Shown here one piece after another: positions 23,125 to 32,149 of a DNA stretch of 64,000 nucleotides. The stretch is from Hyphomicrobiales bacterium. Its GTDB lineage: Bacteria; Pseudomonadota; Alphaproteobacteria; Rhizobiales; Rhizobiaceae. The translations under genes and the position numbers were made by a program. Each line of letters opens with the position of its first letter. Within the stretch, counting starts at the first letter, position 1. The notes beneath the pieces are model-generated. The model worked only from the letters and a program-made list of their open reading frames with translations. It was not told the origin of the DNA and made no database searches. The stretch spans positions 496,001 to 560,000 of the forward strand of contig UCMW01000004.1 in the NCBI GenBank assembly GCA_900473745.1. Direction: 5' to 3'.

Positions 23125-25035
23125 TCAGCCGATCAGCGCATTGTCGTCATGCTTGACGGCAACGATCGTCGAACGCGGCAGCTTGCCTTCGCCATCCGGG
23201 AACGGAGCGGAGGGATGCTGGATGCCGACGAACATGGTGCGCTTGTCGGAAGACCAGGTCATGCCTGTCACTTCGCCGCCCTTCGGACCGGTGAGGAAGC
23301 GCTCGATGCGGCCCGTGGCCGGATCGCCTGCGAGCATCTGGTTATTGCCCTGGCCGACGAAATCGCCTTCGTTCGAATCTTCACCGTCCGTCTGGATCCA
23401 CAGCAGACCAGTCGAATCGAACATCATGCCGTCGGGAGAGTTGAACATGTTGCCGGAATTGATGTTGGACGAGCCGGCATAGGGACCGTCCTTGTGTACA
23501 TCGGGATTGCCGGCCATGACGAACAGGTCCCACTTGAACTTTCCGTCTGCATGGTCGTCGTTTTCCGGATACCAGCGCACGATCTGGCCGAACTCGTTGC
23601 CTTCGCGCGGGTTGACGGCATTGAGCTCCATCACGTCGCCACCGGCATTCGTCCGCATCTTGCCGTCCTTGAGCACGGCGCGGTTCGAATTGTTGGTGAG
23701 CGCGCAATAGGCTTCGATGGCGACGGGATTGACCGCGACCCATTCCGGACGGTCCATGGTGGTGGCGCCGACCTTGGAAGCGGCCTGACGGGTGAAGACG
23801 CAGATCTCATCCATCTTCATGCCGGTCGTCTCTTCCGTCAGCGCCAGCCATTCGCCGGTGCTGTCGTCGGAGAACTTGGCAACATAGAGCGTGCCTTCGT
23901 CGAGCAGCTTGGAGGTGTCGCCGCCGGGAACGTAGATGCCGTTGGAGACGAACTTGTAGAGGAACTCGCCACGCTCGTCGTCGCCCATATAGACGACCAC
24001 GCGACCGTCACGGGCCACGACCACGGCAGCGTTTTCATGCTTGATGCGTCCGAGCGCGGTGCGCTTGATCGGGGTCGAGGAGGCATCCGACGGATCGATC
24101 TCGACGACGTAACCGGCGCGACGCGGCTCGTTCGGGTTCTTCGAAACGTCAAAGCGCTCGTCGAACTTCTCGTAGCCATAGCGGGTCTCGGCCACGATGC
24201 CGTAACGCTTGTAGTCTTCGGGCATTTCGAACGCGGCATCGGTCGAGCCGAAATAGCCGTTGAAGTTTTCTTCGCAGGTCAGATAGGTGCCCCACGGCGT
24301 CTTGCCGGCGCCGCAGTTGTTGAAGGTCCCGAGACAGTCGACACCGGCAGGATCGGCAGCGGTCTTGACCAACTCCGAGCCGGCGGCCGGGCCGGACAGC
24401 TTCATCGGCGTGTTGTGATGGATGCGGCGGTTGAACGGGCTGTCGAGAACGATCTGCCAGCCGTCGGCACCTTCGGTCACTTCCATGACGGTGACGCCCT
24501 GCATGTTTTGCAGGATCGTCACGTCGTCCATCGACTGCGGCATGCCTTCTGGCGCGTGCGGCAGGTTGGTTTCGTTGTTGACGTATTCGTGGTTGACCGC
24601 GATCACCTGGTGATTGCCGATCGCAAAGGCTTCCATGCCGTCGGTGTTTTCACCGAAGACCTTGTCCGAATTTTCGAGCGATACACCCTTCATCGGATCG
24701 ATGTCGGACGCGGTGGAAAACAGCGGCTGGCCCCACTTGGCGAGCGGCTTCCAGCTATAGCCTTCCGGCACATGCACGGTCGCGTCCATCTGGGCCGCAA
24801 TCGGCTTGAACGGAAAGCGCGAAGCAGCGTCCTGCGCGACGGCCGAGGTCGAGGACATGAGGTTGCCGACGGAGCCCATGGCGACGGCGGCAGAACCCAT
24901 GGCCAGAATGCCGAGGAAGCCACGACGGGACACGGCGCGTTCGACCACCCGGTCGAAATCCGTCACGGCCGGCGGCGGATTGTGCAGCTCGTCCCATTCG
25001 TCCCAGGACAGATGATTGGTGTTGGTCTCGGTCAT
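23125..25035 (-). CDS. phoX: PhoX-type alkaline phosphatase (DUF839), Tat-exported
   Basis: A large periplasmic phosphatase releasing phosphate from esters. The twin-arginine signal is [20 protein letters not shown] (RR at 37-38), after an unusually long acidic leader ([20 protein letters not shown]) seen in PhoX proteins, with cleavage near SAVAQDA. Family motifs include [21 protein letters not shown]-like spacing around residues 230-260, and [21 protein letters not shown]. PhoX uses iron and calcium rather than zinc. The 636-aa length is typical. Two partial phosphate-box half-sites lie 50-67 bases upstream. Substrate range is inferred from family. Confidence 0.88.
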   Translation of the reverse strand: [636 protein letters not shown]

Positions 25036-25435
25036 CGCGAAGCCTCCGTTCGGTTGAAGTCGACTTTGGGACTAGCCAGCACGGGTAACAGTGATGTGAC
25101 GAAATCAGGGCCGGGCAGTGGTTCGGAAAAACCGCATGTTCGCTGCCGTTGACGAACAGCGGGCTTCTGCAGGTTCAAGTCCTTGTTCTCATTCGCCTCG
25201 CTCTGCCAGAGACAGCGCGCCTACCCGGGCACCCCGGAGACGCTCGCGAAACCGTGTAGAGACGGCCCCCGCGGCACTGCCCGAGCACATCTTTCGAACC
25301 TTGGACGAGACTTTGCGACGCATGCAAAAGATTTGACGTTTACGTAAAAATCAATTAGCCAGAGGAAAGAATGCCGCGCTTCCTGGGTGGAGACTGGGCG
25401 TGGCCGAGAGCATACGCCAGTTGGAGGAGAACGTC
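25036..25435. other. Divergent promoter region of phoX and the acyl-CoA dehydrogenase gene
   Basis: 400 bases with no supported gene. It holds a candidate Pho box near phoX and, close to the other gene, the AT-richer stretch 25320-25360 (including TTGACGTTTACGTAAAAATC) where a sigma-70 promoter for the dehydrogenase could lie. Nothing else is evident. Confidence 0.5.
25085..25102 (-). promoter_or_regulatory. Candidate PhoB box upstream of phoX
   Basis: On the minus strand TCGTCAC-ATCA-CTGTTAC forms two 7-base direct repeats with 11-base periodicity, as in PhoB sites built of CTGTCAT/C repeats. Matches are 5 of 7 and 6 of 7 to CTGTCAC. It lies about 50 bases upstream of the phoX start codon. 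Plausible because phoX is commonly phosphate-regulated, but the match is imperfect. Confidence 0.45.
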
Positions 25436-27214
25436 ATGTACAAGGCGCCCGTAGAAGAGATCGCGTTCACCCTGAAGCATGTCGCGGGCCTGACCAAGGC
25501 CATCGATGACGGCAAGCTCGGTGACTTGAGCGACGACCTCGTTGATGCCATCCTCTCCGAAGCCGGCCGTTTCGCCAGTGATGAAGTCGCCCCGCTCGCC
25601 GAGATCGGCGACAGACAGGGCGCCCGCATGGTCGATGGCAAGGTGATCGTGCCCGACGGCTGGGACAATCTCTACCGCGCCTGGGCCGAAGGTGGCTGGA
25701 ATTCGCTGACCGCGTCGGAAGATTTCGGCGGGCAGGGGCTTCCGCATATGCTGAACGTCGCAGCGCTCGAAATGTGGAATTCCGGCTCCATGGGCTTTGC
25801 CCTCGGCCCGACGCTCACCATGGGCGCCGTCGATGCCGTCACCGCCCACGGCTCGGAGGCGCTGAAGGCAAAGTATCTGCCGAAGATGGTCTCCGGCGAA
25901 TGGACGGGCACCATGAACCTGACCGAGCCTCATGCCGGCTCCGATCTCGGCGTGATGAAGTCCCGCGCCGAGCGCCGCGACGACGGCACTTATCGCATCT
26001 TCGGCCAGAAGATCTTCATCACCTGGGGCGAACACGAGGTGACCGAGAACATCATCCATCTCGTTCTCGCGCGCCTGCCCGATGCGCCTGCCGGTACACG
26101 CGGCATCTCGCTCTTCCTGGTGCCGAAATATCTCGTCAACGACGACGGCTCGATGGGCGCCCGCAACGATCTCCACTGCCATTCGCTCGAGCACAAGCTC
26201 GGCATCCACGGCTCGCCGACCTGCACCATGATCTATGGCGACGGCAAGTATGGTGATGAAGCCGGTGCCATCGGCTGGCTGATCGGCGAGGAGAACAAGG
26301 GCCTCGCCTGCATGTTCACCATGATGAACAATGCCCGCCTCGCCGTCGGCATGCAGGGGGTCGCCATCTGCGAGGCCGCCACCCAGAAGGCCGTGCAATA
26401 CGCCAAGGACCGCACGCAAGGGAAAGCTCCGGGCTGGTCGGGCTCCGGCATGTCACCGATCATTGAGCATCCCGATGTCGCCCGCATGTTGGTGACAATG
26501 AAGGCGCTGACCCAAGGCTCCCGCGCCATCTGCTATGTCTGCGCCCACGCCACCGACATGAGCCACCATGCGGACGGTGACGAGGCCCGCCACTGGGCCG
26601 AGCGCGCAGCGCTCCTAACCCCAATCGCCAAGTCCTTCGCCACCGACGCCGGCGTCGATGTCGCCTCGCTCGGCATCCAGACCCATGGCGGCATGGGCTT
26701 CATCGAGGAAACCGGTGCTGCCCGCTTCTGGCGCGACAGCCGCATCGCCCCGATCTATGAGGGCACCAACGGCATCCAGGCCGCCGACCTCGTCACGCGC
26801 AAGCTGCCGCTTTCCAACGGCAACCATGTCCGCGGCTACATCACCGAGTTGAAGCAGGTGGTGAACGCGGTGCGCGCCTCCAATCTCGAAGGTTTTGGCG
26901 ACACCGCCGCTCGCCTCGACGCGAGCCTTTCGGATCTGGAGGACACCACCGAATGGCTGCTCTCGCAGTTGGCCAGCGGCAATGCGTCTGCAGCTCTCGC
27001 AGGCGCCACACCCTATCAGCGCCTCTTCGGCCTTGCCTTGACTGGCGTCTACCTGGCCAAGGGCGCCCTTGCCGACGAAGACCATGGCCGCGACAACCGC
27101 CTGGCGCTCTGCCGCTTCGCCGCCGAGAACCTGATTGCCGAGACGGCGGCTTTGAAGGATCGTGTGGTCAACGGTGCGGCGAGCCTGGAAGCGGCACGCG
27201 CGCTGTTTTCATAA
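25436..27214 (+). CDS. Acyl-CoA dehydrogenase, long form with C-terminal extension
   Basis: FAD enzyme introducing the C2-C3 double bond into acyl-CoA thioesters. 592 residues, about 200 more than the short-chain enzymes, as in the FadE/DmdC-like group with a C-terminal Acyl-CoA_dh_C domain. Landmarks are the N-terminal helical region, GTMNLTEPHAGSDLGVMKSR (flavin and substrate loop), KIFITWGEHE, and the catalytic base region RIAPIYEGTNGIQ with Glu near 441. GGAGGAG lies seven bases before the ATG. The downstream enoyl-CoA hydratase suggests a fatty-acid or branched acyl degradation role, although a repeat separates them. Substrate chain length cannot be read. Confidence 0.92.
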   Translation: MYKAPVEEIAFTLKHVAGLTKAIDDGKLGDLSDDLVDAILSEAGRFASDEVAPLAEIGDRQGARMVDGKVIVPDGWDNLYRAWAEGGWNSLTASEDFGGQGLPHMLNVAALEMWNSGSMGFALGPTLTMGAVDAVTAHGSEALKAKYLPKMVSGEWTGTMNLTEPHAGSDLGVMKSRAERRDDGTYRIFGQKIFITWGEHEVTENIIHLVLARLPDAPAGTRGISLFLVPKYLVNDDGSMGARNDLHCHSLEHKLGIHGSPTCTMIYGDGKYGDEAGAIGWLIGEENKGLACMFTMMNNARLAVGMQGVAICEAATQKAVQYAKDRTQGKAPGWSGSGMSPIIEHPDVARMLVTMKALTQGSRAICYVCAHATDMSHHADGDEARHWAERAALLTPIAKSFATDAGVDVASLGIQTHGGMGFIEETGAARFWRDSRIAPIYEGTNGIQAADLVTRKLPLSNGNHVRGYITELKQVVNAVRASNLEGFGDTAARLDASLSDLEDTTEWLLSQLASGNASAALAGATPYQRLFGLALTGVYLAKGALADEDHGRDNRLALCRFAAENLIAETAALKDRVVNGAASLEAARALFS

Positions 27215-27445
27215 GCTCCCACCTCGCCCTTGAGCGGGGAGGTCGCCGGAAAGCGGCGGGTGGGGGTGACGACATCTTGGCCGGCTGTGATCGCCCCTCA
27301 TCCCCGGCGCAATAGCATTGCGCCTGACCTGCCGGTACCTTCTCCCCGCAAGCGGGGAGAAGAGCGAACGCCGCAGCGCCTCCGGTCCCCCTCGCCCCGT
27401 TTACGGGGAGAGGGAGCGCCGAGCGAAGCGGAGGCGGGGTGAGGT
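27215..27445. repeat. Mosaic palindromic intergenic repeat (RIME/REP-like)
   Basis: The gap between the two beta-oxidation genes is filled by nested palindromes: ACCTCGCCCTTGAGCGGGGAGGT near the left end, CTTCTCCCCGCAAGCGGGGA in the middle (27350-27361), and CCCCGTTTACGGGG followed by GCGCCGAGCGAAGCGGAGGC on the right. The phrases CCCCTCATCC and GGGGTGAGG recur in opposite orientation. This is the look of rhizobial intergenic mosaic elements. No coding frame is credible within it. Confidence 0.8.
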
Positions 27446-27484
27446 GGCTTTCGCAGCGACGGACACAATTGAAGAGGGACAAGA

Positions 27485-28243
27485 ATGACCGACCATATCC
27501 AGATCACCCGCCCGGAAGCCCATCCCGGCGTCCTCGTCCTGCGTTTCAACCGCCCGGACAAGAAAAACGCCATCACGCAAGCCATGTACGAGAAGCTCAC
27601 CGCAGGTCTCCTCGAAGGCGAGCAGGATGACGCGATCCGCGCCATCGTCTTCCTCGGCACTGAGGGCTGCTTCTCCGCCGGCAATGACATGGCCGATTTC
27701 CTCGGCTTCGCCATGGCCGGCGCCGTCGGCGAACCTGCCGCCTTTGGCCTGTTGAAGGCACTCACCGAAGTCACCAAGCCGCTCGTCTCGGGTGTCGATG
27801 GTCTCGCCATCGGCATCGGCACGACGCTGCACATGCATTGCGACCTGACGGTCGCCTCCGACCGCAGCCTGTTCAAGACACCCTTCGTCGATCTGGCGCT
27901 CGTGCCCGAAGCCGCCTCCAGCCTGATTGCCCCGCGCATCATGGGTCATCAGCGCGCCTTTGCCATGCTCGCTGCCAGCGAAGGCTTCTCCGCCGAACAG
28001 GCTCGTGAGGCCGGCCTCATCTGGAAGGTGGTCTCCCCCGGAGAGGTCGAGGCCGAGACCCTGAAGATTGCTTCCTCTCTCGCCTCCAAGCCCCCGGCCG
28101 CGATGAAGATCGCCCGTGCTTTGGTCAAGAGCAGCCCGGACGAGGTTCGCGCCCGCATGCAGGAAGAGCTCGTACATTTCGTCGCTCAATTGAAGAGTGC
28201 GGAAGCACGCGCCGCCTTCGAAGCCTTCATGAAGGGACGTTGA
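27485..28243 (+). CDS. Enoyl-CoA hydratase/isomerase family protein
   Basis: Crotonase-fold enzyme, 252 aa. The oxyanion-hole segments are RFNRPDKKNAITQAMYEKL and FSAGNDMADFL, and GVDGLAIGIGTTLHMHCDL is the second conserved block. The two catalytic glutamates of classical hydratases are not both obvious (the second region reads LVPEAASSLIAPRIMG), so isomerase or another crotonase activity is possible. AGAGGGACAAG precedes the ATG. It follows the acyl-CoA dehydrogenase across a repeat, so the pair may be co-expressed only weakly. Confidence 0.88.
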   Translation: MTDHIQITRPEAHPGVLVLRFNRPDKKNAITQAMYEKLTAGLLEGEQDDAIRAIVFLGTEGCFSAGNDMADFLGFAMAGAVGEPAAFGLLKALTEVTKPLVSGVDGLAIGIGTTLHMHCDLTVASDRSLFKTPFVDLALVPEAASSLIAPRIMGHQRAFAMLAASEGFSAEQAREAGLIWKVVSPGEVEAETLKIASSLASKPPAAMKIARALVKSSPDEVRARMQEELVHFVAQLKSAEARAAFEAFMKGR

Positions 28244-28255
28244 GGCGATTGCCCG

Positions 28256-29173
28256 TCACGGAAACTGCTGGCGGTGTTCGCGAATGACGGTCTCGATGAC
28301 ATGGAGCGGCTGGGCCTCGTCCGGATGAACAGGTGAGTCCGCCGCAAGCACGATGGCGGCTTTCCAGAGAGCCCAGGCACGGGCCCGCGCCCAACAGTCG
28401 TCGTCGGCAGTGACGACATCGCGGAAACGAGCGCGGCTTTCCCCGTCGAAAAACAGCCAGCTGATCACGAGGTCGCAGGCGGGATCGCCGACGGCCGAGG
28501 ATCCGAAGTCGATGACCGCAGAGAGCCGCCCGTCCTCCAGAAGCAGATTGCCGACCGCGATATCCCCGTGAAGCCAGCAGGGCGAGCCGTGGAAGGGCAT
28601 TGCATTGGCCTGGTCGAGCACGCGAATGGCACCCTCGACGTCGATCCTTTCGGCGATCCTTGCGAGCGCGGCCCGGGCTTCTCCGCCGTAGATGGCGATG
28701 AGGTCACCGCCACGATGGAAGTTGTGCGCGCCGGGTGACGGACCGCCGACGCTGTCTATAGCCCAGAGGGACTTGAGAAAGCCTGCGAGATCCCCCGCGA
28801 GTCGCACAAGGTCGAGTGCCGCCTGTCGGCCCGGAGGTTTCCCCGGGATCCACTCGTAGATCGACCAGGGCCAGGGATAATCGGCATCCGGCTCACCGAG
28901 TGCGACGGGCCGGGGGATGGCGAGCGGAAGGTACGGAGCAAGTCGAGGCAACCGTTCGAACTCTTTTGCCGCCTGTTCGGCATAGGCGGCATCCGTCGGT
29001 AGCCGCACCTTGAAATCCGAACCGAGGCGAAATGTCCAGTTGTCCCACCCATCCTCTTCGAGAGGCTGGATGTCGAGATGCGCGAACTGCGGAAACTGGC
29101 CAAGCAGGAGGCGCCGGACCAGGGTCGCGTCGACGTCGTGTTTTCCAGCTTTCAGCTTGTCGCTTCGCTTCAT
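28256..29173 (-). CDS. Aminoglycoside phosphotransferase-family kinase
   Basis: A 305-residue protein-kinase-like fold. The nucleotide-binding lobe is residues 25-110 (GWDNWTFRLGSDFKVRLPTD, hinge IYEWIPG). The catalytic loop is WLHGDIAVGNLLL (H202, D204, N209) and the metal-binding Asp is D222 in VIDFGSSAVGDPACDL. Such proteins phosphorylate antibiotics, choline, homoserine or other small alcohols. Nothing in the context picks the substrate, and resistance should not be assumed. It converges with the enoyl-CoA hydratase gene, with stops 12 bases apart. Confidence 0.87.
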   Translation of the reverse strand: MKRSDKLKAGKHDVDATLVRRLLLGQFPQFAHLDIQPLEEDGWDNWTFRLGSDFKVRLPTDAAYAEQAAKEFERLPRLAPYLPLAIPRPVALGEPDADYPWPWSIYEWIPGKPPGRQAALDLVRLAGDLAGFLKSLWAIDSVGGPSPGAHNFHRGGDLIAIYGGEARAALARIAERIDVEGAIRVLDQANAMPFHGSPCWLHGDIAVGNLLLEDGRLSAVIDFGSSAVGDPACDLVISWLFFDGESRARFRDVVTADDDCWARARAWALWKAAIVLAADSPVHPDEAQPLHVIETVIREHRQQFP

Positions 29174-29320
29174 TCTATCCCTCGTTCGGTCGCAATTGCC
29201 GCCTGTTGCTCAACTTGTGAAAGGTTTCTGAAATCCCGCGTGGTTTGCCGTTTCCAGTATGTGAGGCCTACTTATTTTTCGGCCTTCGCTTAAGTACCCA
29301 TTAAATTCTGCTGGCTAATT

Positions 29321-29363
29321 GTGTGAAAGCGGCAAATCCGCCGCTTCCACACCATGATGGTGT
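29321..29363. other. Strong inverted repeats in the leader region of the chemoreceptor gene
   Basis: GTGTGAAAGCGGC and GCCGCTTCCACAC form a 13-base stem with one mismatch and a 6-base loop. A second palindrome, ACACCAT-G-ATGGTGT, overlaps its right arm by four bases, so only one can form at a time. Neither has a T run. It lies 70 to 110 bases before the start codon. It could be an operator, a leader structure or the end of an undetected small RNA. Confidence 0.5.
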
Positions 29364-29431
29364 TGTGATCCCCCAATGCCCCATGACGTCCCGCGCCCCG
29401 TGGCTGCGAGAGATTTTGCAGGACCTTATCC

Positions 29432-31522
29432 GTGAAGACCAGTTCCAACCTGATGACCAAGATCCTGGTCGTCGCCTCCCTCGTGGTGGTCGCCGCCCTC
29501 TCCGGTTTCTCCTTCTACATCGATAGCCTCCAGCGCGACGCAACGAGCGCCGCCGTCAAGAGCGAGATCGACAGCTCTGGTCTCCAGGCCTCGCAGAGCA
29601 TTGCCAATTGGCTCGGCGCCCGCGTCATGCTGACCGAACTCGCCGGCAACGCCGCCGCCAAGGCGCCCGATGCGGCCGCCATTACGTCTGCCTTCGACAA
29701 TCCGGTCCTGATCCGCGAATTCATGTCGACCTATGTCGGCGACGAGCAGGGCGTCTTTACCAGCGTGCCGAACCAGCCACTGCCGGAAGGCTATGATCCG
29801 CGCAAGCGCCCGTGGTACCAGGACGCCGTCAAGGCCGACAAGATGGTGTTGACCGACCCCTATGCCGACGCCTCCACCGGCAACCTGATCATCAGCGCCG
29901 CGATCCCGGTCAAGAAGGACGGCAAGCTCTACGGCGTCGCTGCCTCCGATTTTTCCCTGACCTCGCTGGTCGCCATGGTCAACTCCGTCGACATGGGTGG
30001 CAAGGGCTCTGCCTTCCTCGTCAAGCAGGACGGCACGATCCTCGTTCACCGTGACGGCAATCTCGTCACCAAGACGCTGAAGGATGCTTTCCCGAACCAG
30101 ACACCCGCAGTTGGCGCCGGCATCACGGAAACCACCTTCGTCGATGCCAATGTCCTCGTCTCCTTCCTGCCCATCAAGGGCCTGCCGCGTGACGACTGGT
30201 ATCTCGGCGTCCAGATCGACCGCGATCTCGCCTTCGCCGCGATCGGCGAGTTCCGAACCGCGGCCGCTGTCGCGACCCTCGTCGGCGTTGTCGCCATGAT
30301 CGGCGTGCTCGCCATGCTGCTGTCGCGCTTGGTCGTCCGCCCGGTTGTCGACATGACCGGCGTCATGGGCAAACTCGCCGGTGGTGATGTCTCGGCCGAG
30401 ATTCCGGGAACGGCTCGCAAGGACGAGATCGGCCAGATGGCCGCTGCCGTTGCCGTCTTCCGCGACAACATTATCGAGCGCGGCCGCCTCGCCCGCGAAG
30501 CGGATGAAACCCGCACCATGACCGAGCAGGAGCGCCGCGAGCGTGAAGCCGCAAGGACGCGCGAAGCCGAACAGGTCTCCATTGCGGTCCATTCGCTGGC
30601 CGATGGCCTCGGCCGCCTGGCCAATGGCGACCTCGTCTCGCGCATCGAGACCCCCTTCGCCGGCGACCTCGATCGCCTGCGCGTCGACTTCAACGCCTCC
30701 GTCGACAAGCTGCATGACGCGCTCGCCACCGTCGGCCGCAATGCGCGCGCCATTGATGGCGGTGCCACCGAAATCCGCCACTCCGCCGACAATCTTGCCC
30801 GCCGCACCGAGCAGCAGGCAGCGTCGGTCGAAGAAACGGCCGCCGCACTGGAAGAGATCACCACCACCGTCAAGGACAGTGCCCGCCGTGCTGAGGAAGT
30901 CGGCCAACTCGTGACCCGTGCCCGCGCCGGTGCCGAAAAGTCCGGCGAGATCGTCGAAAAGGCCGTTGGTGCCATGCAGGGCATCGAGAAGTCCTCGGGT
31001 GAGATCTCCAACATCATCGGTGTCATCGACGAGATCGCCTTCCAGACCAACTTGCTCGCCTTGAACGCCGGTGTTGAAGCCGCGCGCGCCGGCGAAGCCG
31101 GCAAGGGTTTTGCCGTGGTTGCCCAGGAAGTCCGCGAACTCGCCCAGCGCTCGGCCAATGCCGCCAAGGAGATCAAGGCCCTGATCAGCGCCTCGGGCGA
31201 CCAGGTCAAGGTCGGCGTCGAACTCGTCAACGAGACCGGCAAGGCGCTCGACGTCATCGTCCGCGAGGTTCAGGAGATCAATGGCCACGTCAACGCCATC
31301 GTGACGGCCTCGCGCGAACAGTCGACCGGCCTGCAGGAGATCAACACCGCCGTCAACACCATGGACCAGGGCACCCAGCAGAATGCAGCCATGGTCGAGG
31401 AACAGACGGCGGCAAGCCACGGTCTCGCCCAGGAAGCGGCAGCGCTGACTGCTCTGCTCAACCAGTTCCGCATCGACGATCGTGCGTCCGGCATGTCTTC
31501 CGGCCATCGCCGCGCGGCCTGA
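29432..31522 (+). CDS. Methyl-accepting chemotaxis protein with dCache sensor
   Basis: A transmembrane chemoreceptor of 696 residues. TM1 is near residues 9-29. The periplasmic dCache-type domain (about 35-275) contains the paired-PAS landmarks [10 protein letters not shown] and [19 protein letters not shown], as in sensors for amino acids or organic acids. TM2 lies near 285-310, a HAMP domain at 310-365, a second HAMP-like segment near 385-440, then the signalling coiled coil whose tip [20 protein letters not shown] sits near 530-550. No C-terminal CheR tether (xWxxF) is present; the end is [10 protein letters not shown]. The ligand is unknown. Confidence 0.95.
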   Translation: MKTSSNLMTKILVVASLVVVAALSGFSFYIDSLQRDATSAAVKSEIDSSGLQASQSIANWLGARVMLTELAGNAAAKAPDAAAITSAFDNPVLIREFMSTYVGDEQGVFTSVPNQPLPEGYDPRKRPWYQDAVKADKMVLTDPYADASTGNLIISAAIPVKKDGKLYGVAASDFSLTSLVAMVNSVDMGGKGSAFLVKQDGTILVHRDGNLVTKTLKDAFPNQTPAVGAGITETTFVDANVLVSFLPIKGLPRDDWYLGVQIDRDLAFAAIGEFRTAAAVATLVGVVAMIGVLAMLLSRLVVRPVVDMTGVMGKLAGGDVSAEIPGTARKDEIGQMAAAVAVFRDNIIERGRLAREADETRTMTEQERREREAARTREAEQVSIAVHSLADGLGRLANGDLVSRIETPFAGDLDRLRVDFNASVDKLHDALATVGRNARAIDGGATEIRHSADNLARRTEQQAASVEETAAALEEITTTVKDSARRAEEVGQLVTRARAGAEKSGEIVEKAVGAMQGIEKSSGEISNIIGVIDEIAFQTNLLALNAGVEAARAGEAGKGFAVVAQEVRELAQRSANAAKEIKALISASGDQVKVGVELVNETGKALDVIVREVQEINGHVNAIVTASREQSTGLQEINTAVNTMDQGTQQNAAMVEEQTAASHGLAQEAAALTALLNQFRIDDRASGMSSGHRRAA

Positions 31523-31548
31523 CTTGATCGCATCTCGCGAAACCAGCG

Positions 31549-31573
31549 AACGGCGCCCTCGTGGCGCCGTTTT
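31549..31573 (+). terminator. Terminator of the chemoreceptor gene
   Basis: AACGGCGCC pairs perfectly with GGCGCCGTT across CTCGT and runs into TTTT. Confidence 0.8.
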
Positions 31574-31719
31574 CCGTTTCCGTATTCAGGATTGGTTCAG
31601 CCTGCGTTCAGTCTTTGCCGGTAGTGTCTGCAACCATGCACCGACCACAACGTTCGTGTCGTCACCACGGGATCGTTGCTATGGCGGTCGGGATTTTCGA
31701 AAAACCCTCAGAGGTCGTT

Positions 31720-32043
31720 ATGTTGCGTTTGTTTTGTGTCGCACTCAGCCTTTTCTTCAGCATCACCGTCTCGGTTGCCGATACCGTACCGGCAGCCGGT
31801 ACCATGTCGTTCGGTGGCGCAGCCATTTTCCAGATCAATGACTCCAACGACGTGATCAGCGAAACCCAGAACACGCCCAGGCAGTCGAACCGCGTTCGGC
31901 CGCAGCGTTATGTCTGCGTGGTCGATCAATCCGGCAGCGTCGGCGGTGGCGGGCAGGTTTCCTGCCCGGCCAAGTCAGGGCGCGTGGGCGGTCGGTGCCG
32001 CTGCGCCAATGTCACCGGCTCCGGTACGCTTCTGACTTACTGA
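31720..32043 (+). CDS. Small secreted cysteine-containing protein, unknown
   Basis: 107 residues. A clear signal peptide (MLRLFCVALSLFFSITVSVA) is followed by a short mature protein rich in Gly, Ser and Val. It has a conserved-looking C-terminal module with cysteines in QRYVCVVDQSG, QVSCPA and GGRCRCANVTGSG, which could form disulphides in the periplasm. I do not recognise a family. The ATG at 31720 is picked because AGAGG precedes it and the signal peptide begins there; an open extension to 31561 crosses the upstream terminator. Confidence 0.7.
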   Translation: MLRLFCVALSLFFSITVSVADTVPAAGTMSFGGAAIFQINDSNDVISETQNTPRQSNRVRPQRYVCVVDQSGSVGGGGQVSCPAKSGRVGGRCRCANVTGSGTLLTY

Positions 32044-32149
32044 GCCCTGACCCGCGCCAGTTGGTTCGTCGTCTCTCTCTTTCCGCTTCGGGGAACCGTC
32101 GCGAGCGTCACCCGTTCCTCGTTGGCAACAACGAATGAAAGGTGATGCA

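Noticed and set aside
23035..25152. 705-codon open frame opposite phoX
   Set aside because: Shadow of a gene with clear Tat signal and phosphatase motifs; no ribosome site or family features.
29426..31507. 693-codon open frame opposite the chemoreceptor gene
   Set aside because: Mirror of a chemoreceptor with complete HAMP and signalling domains; product composition is shadow-like.
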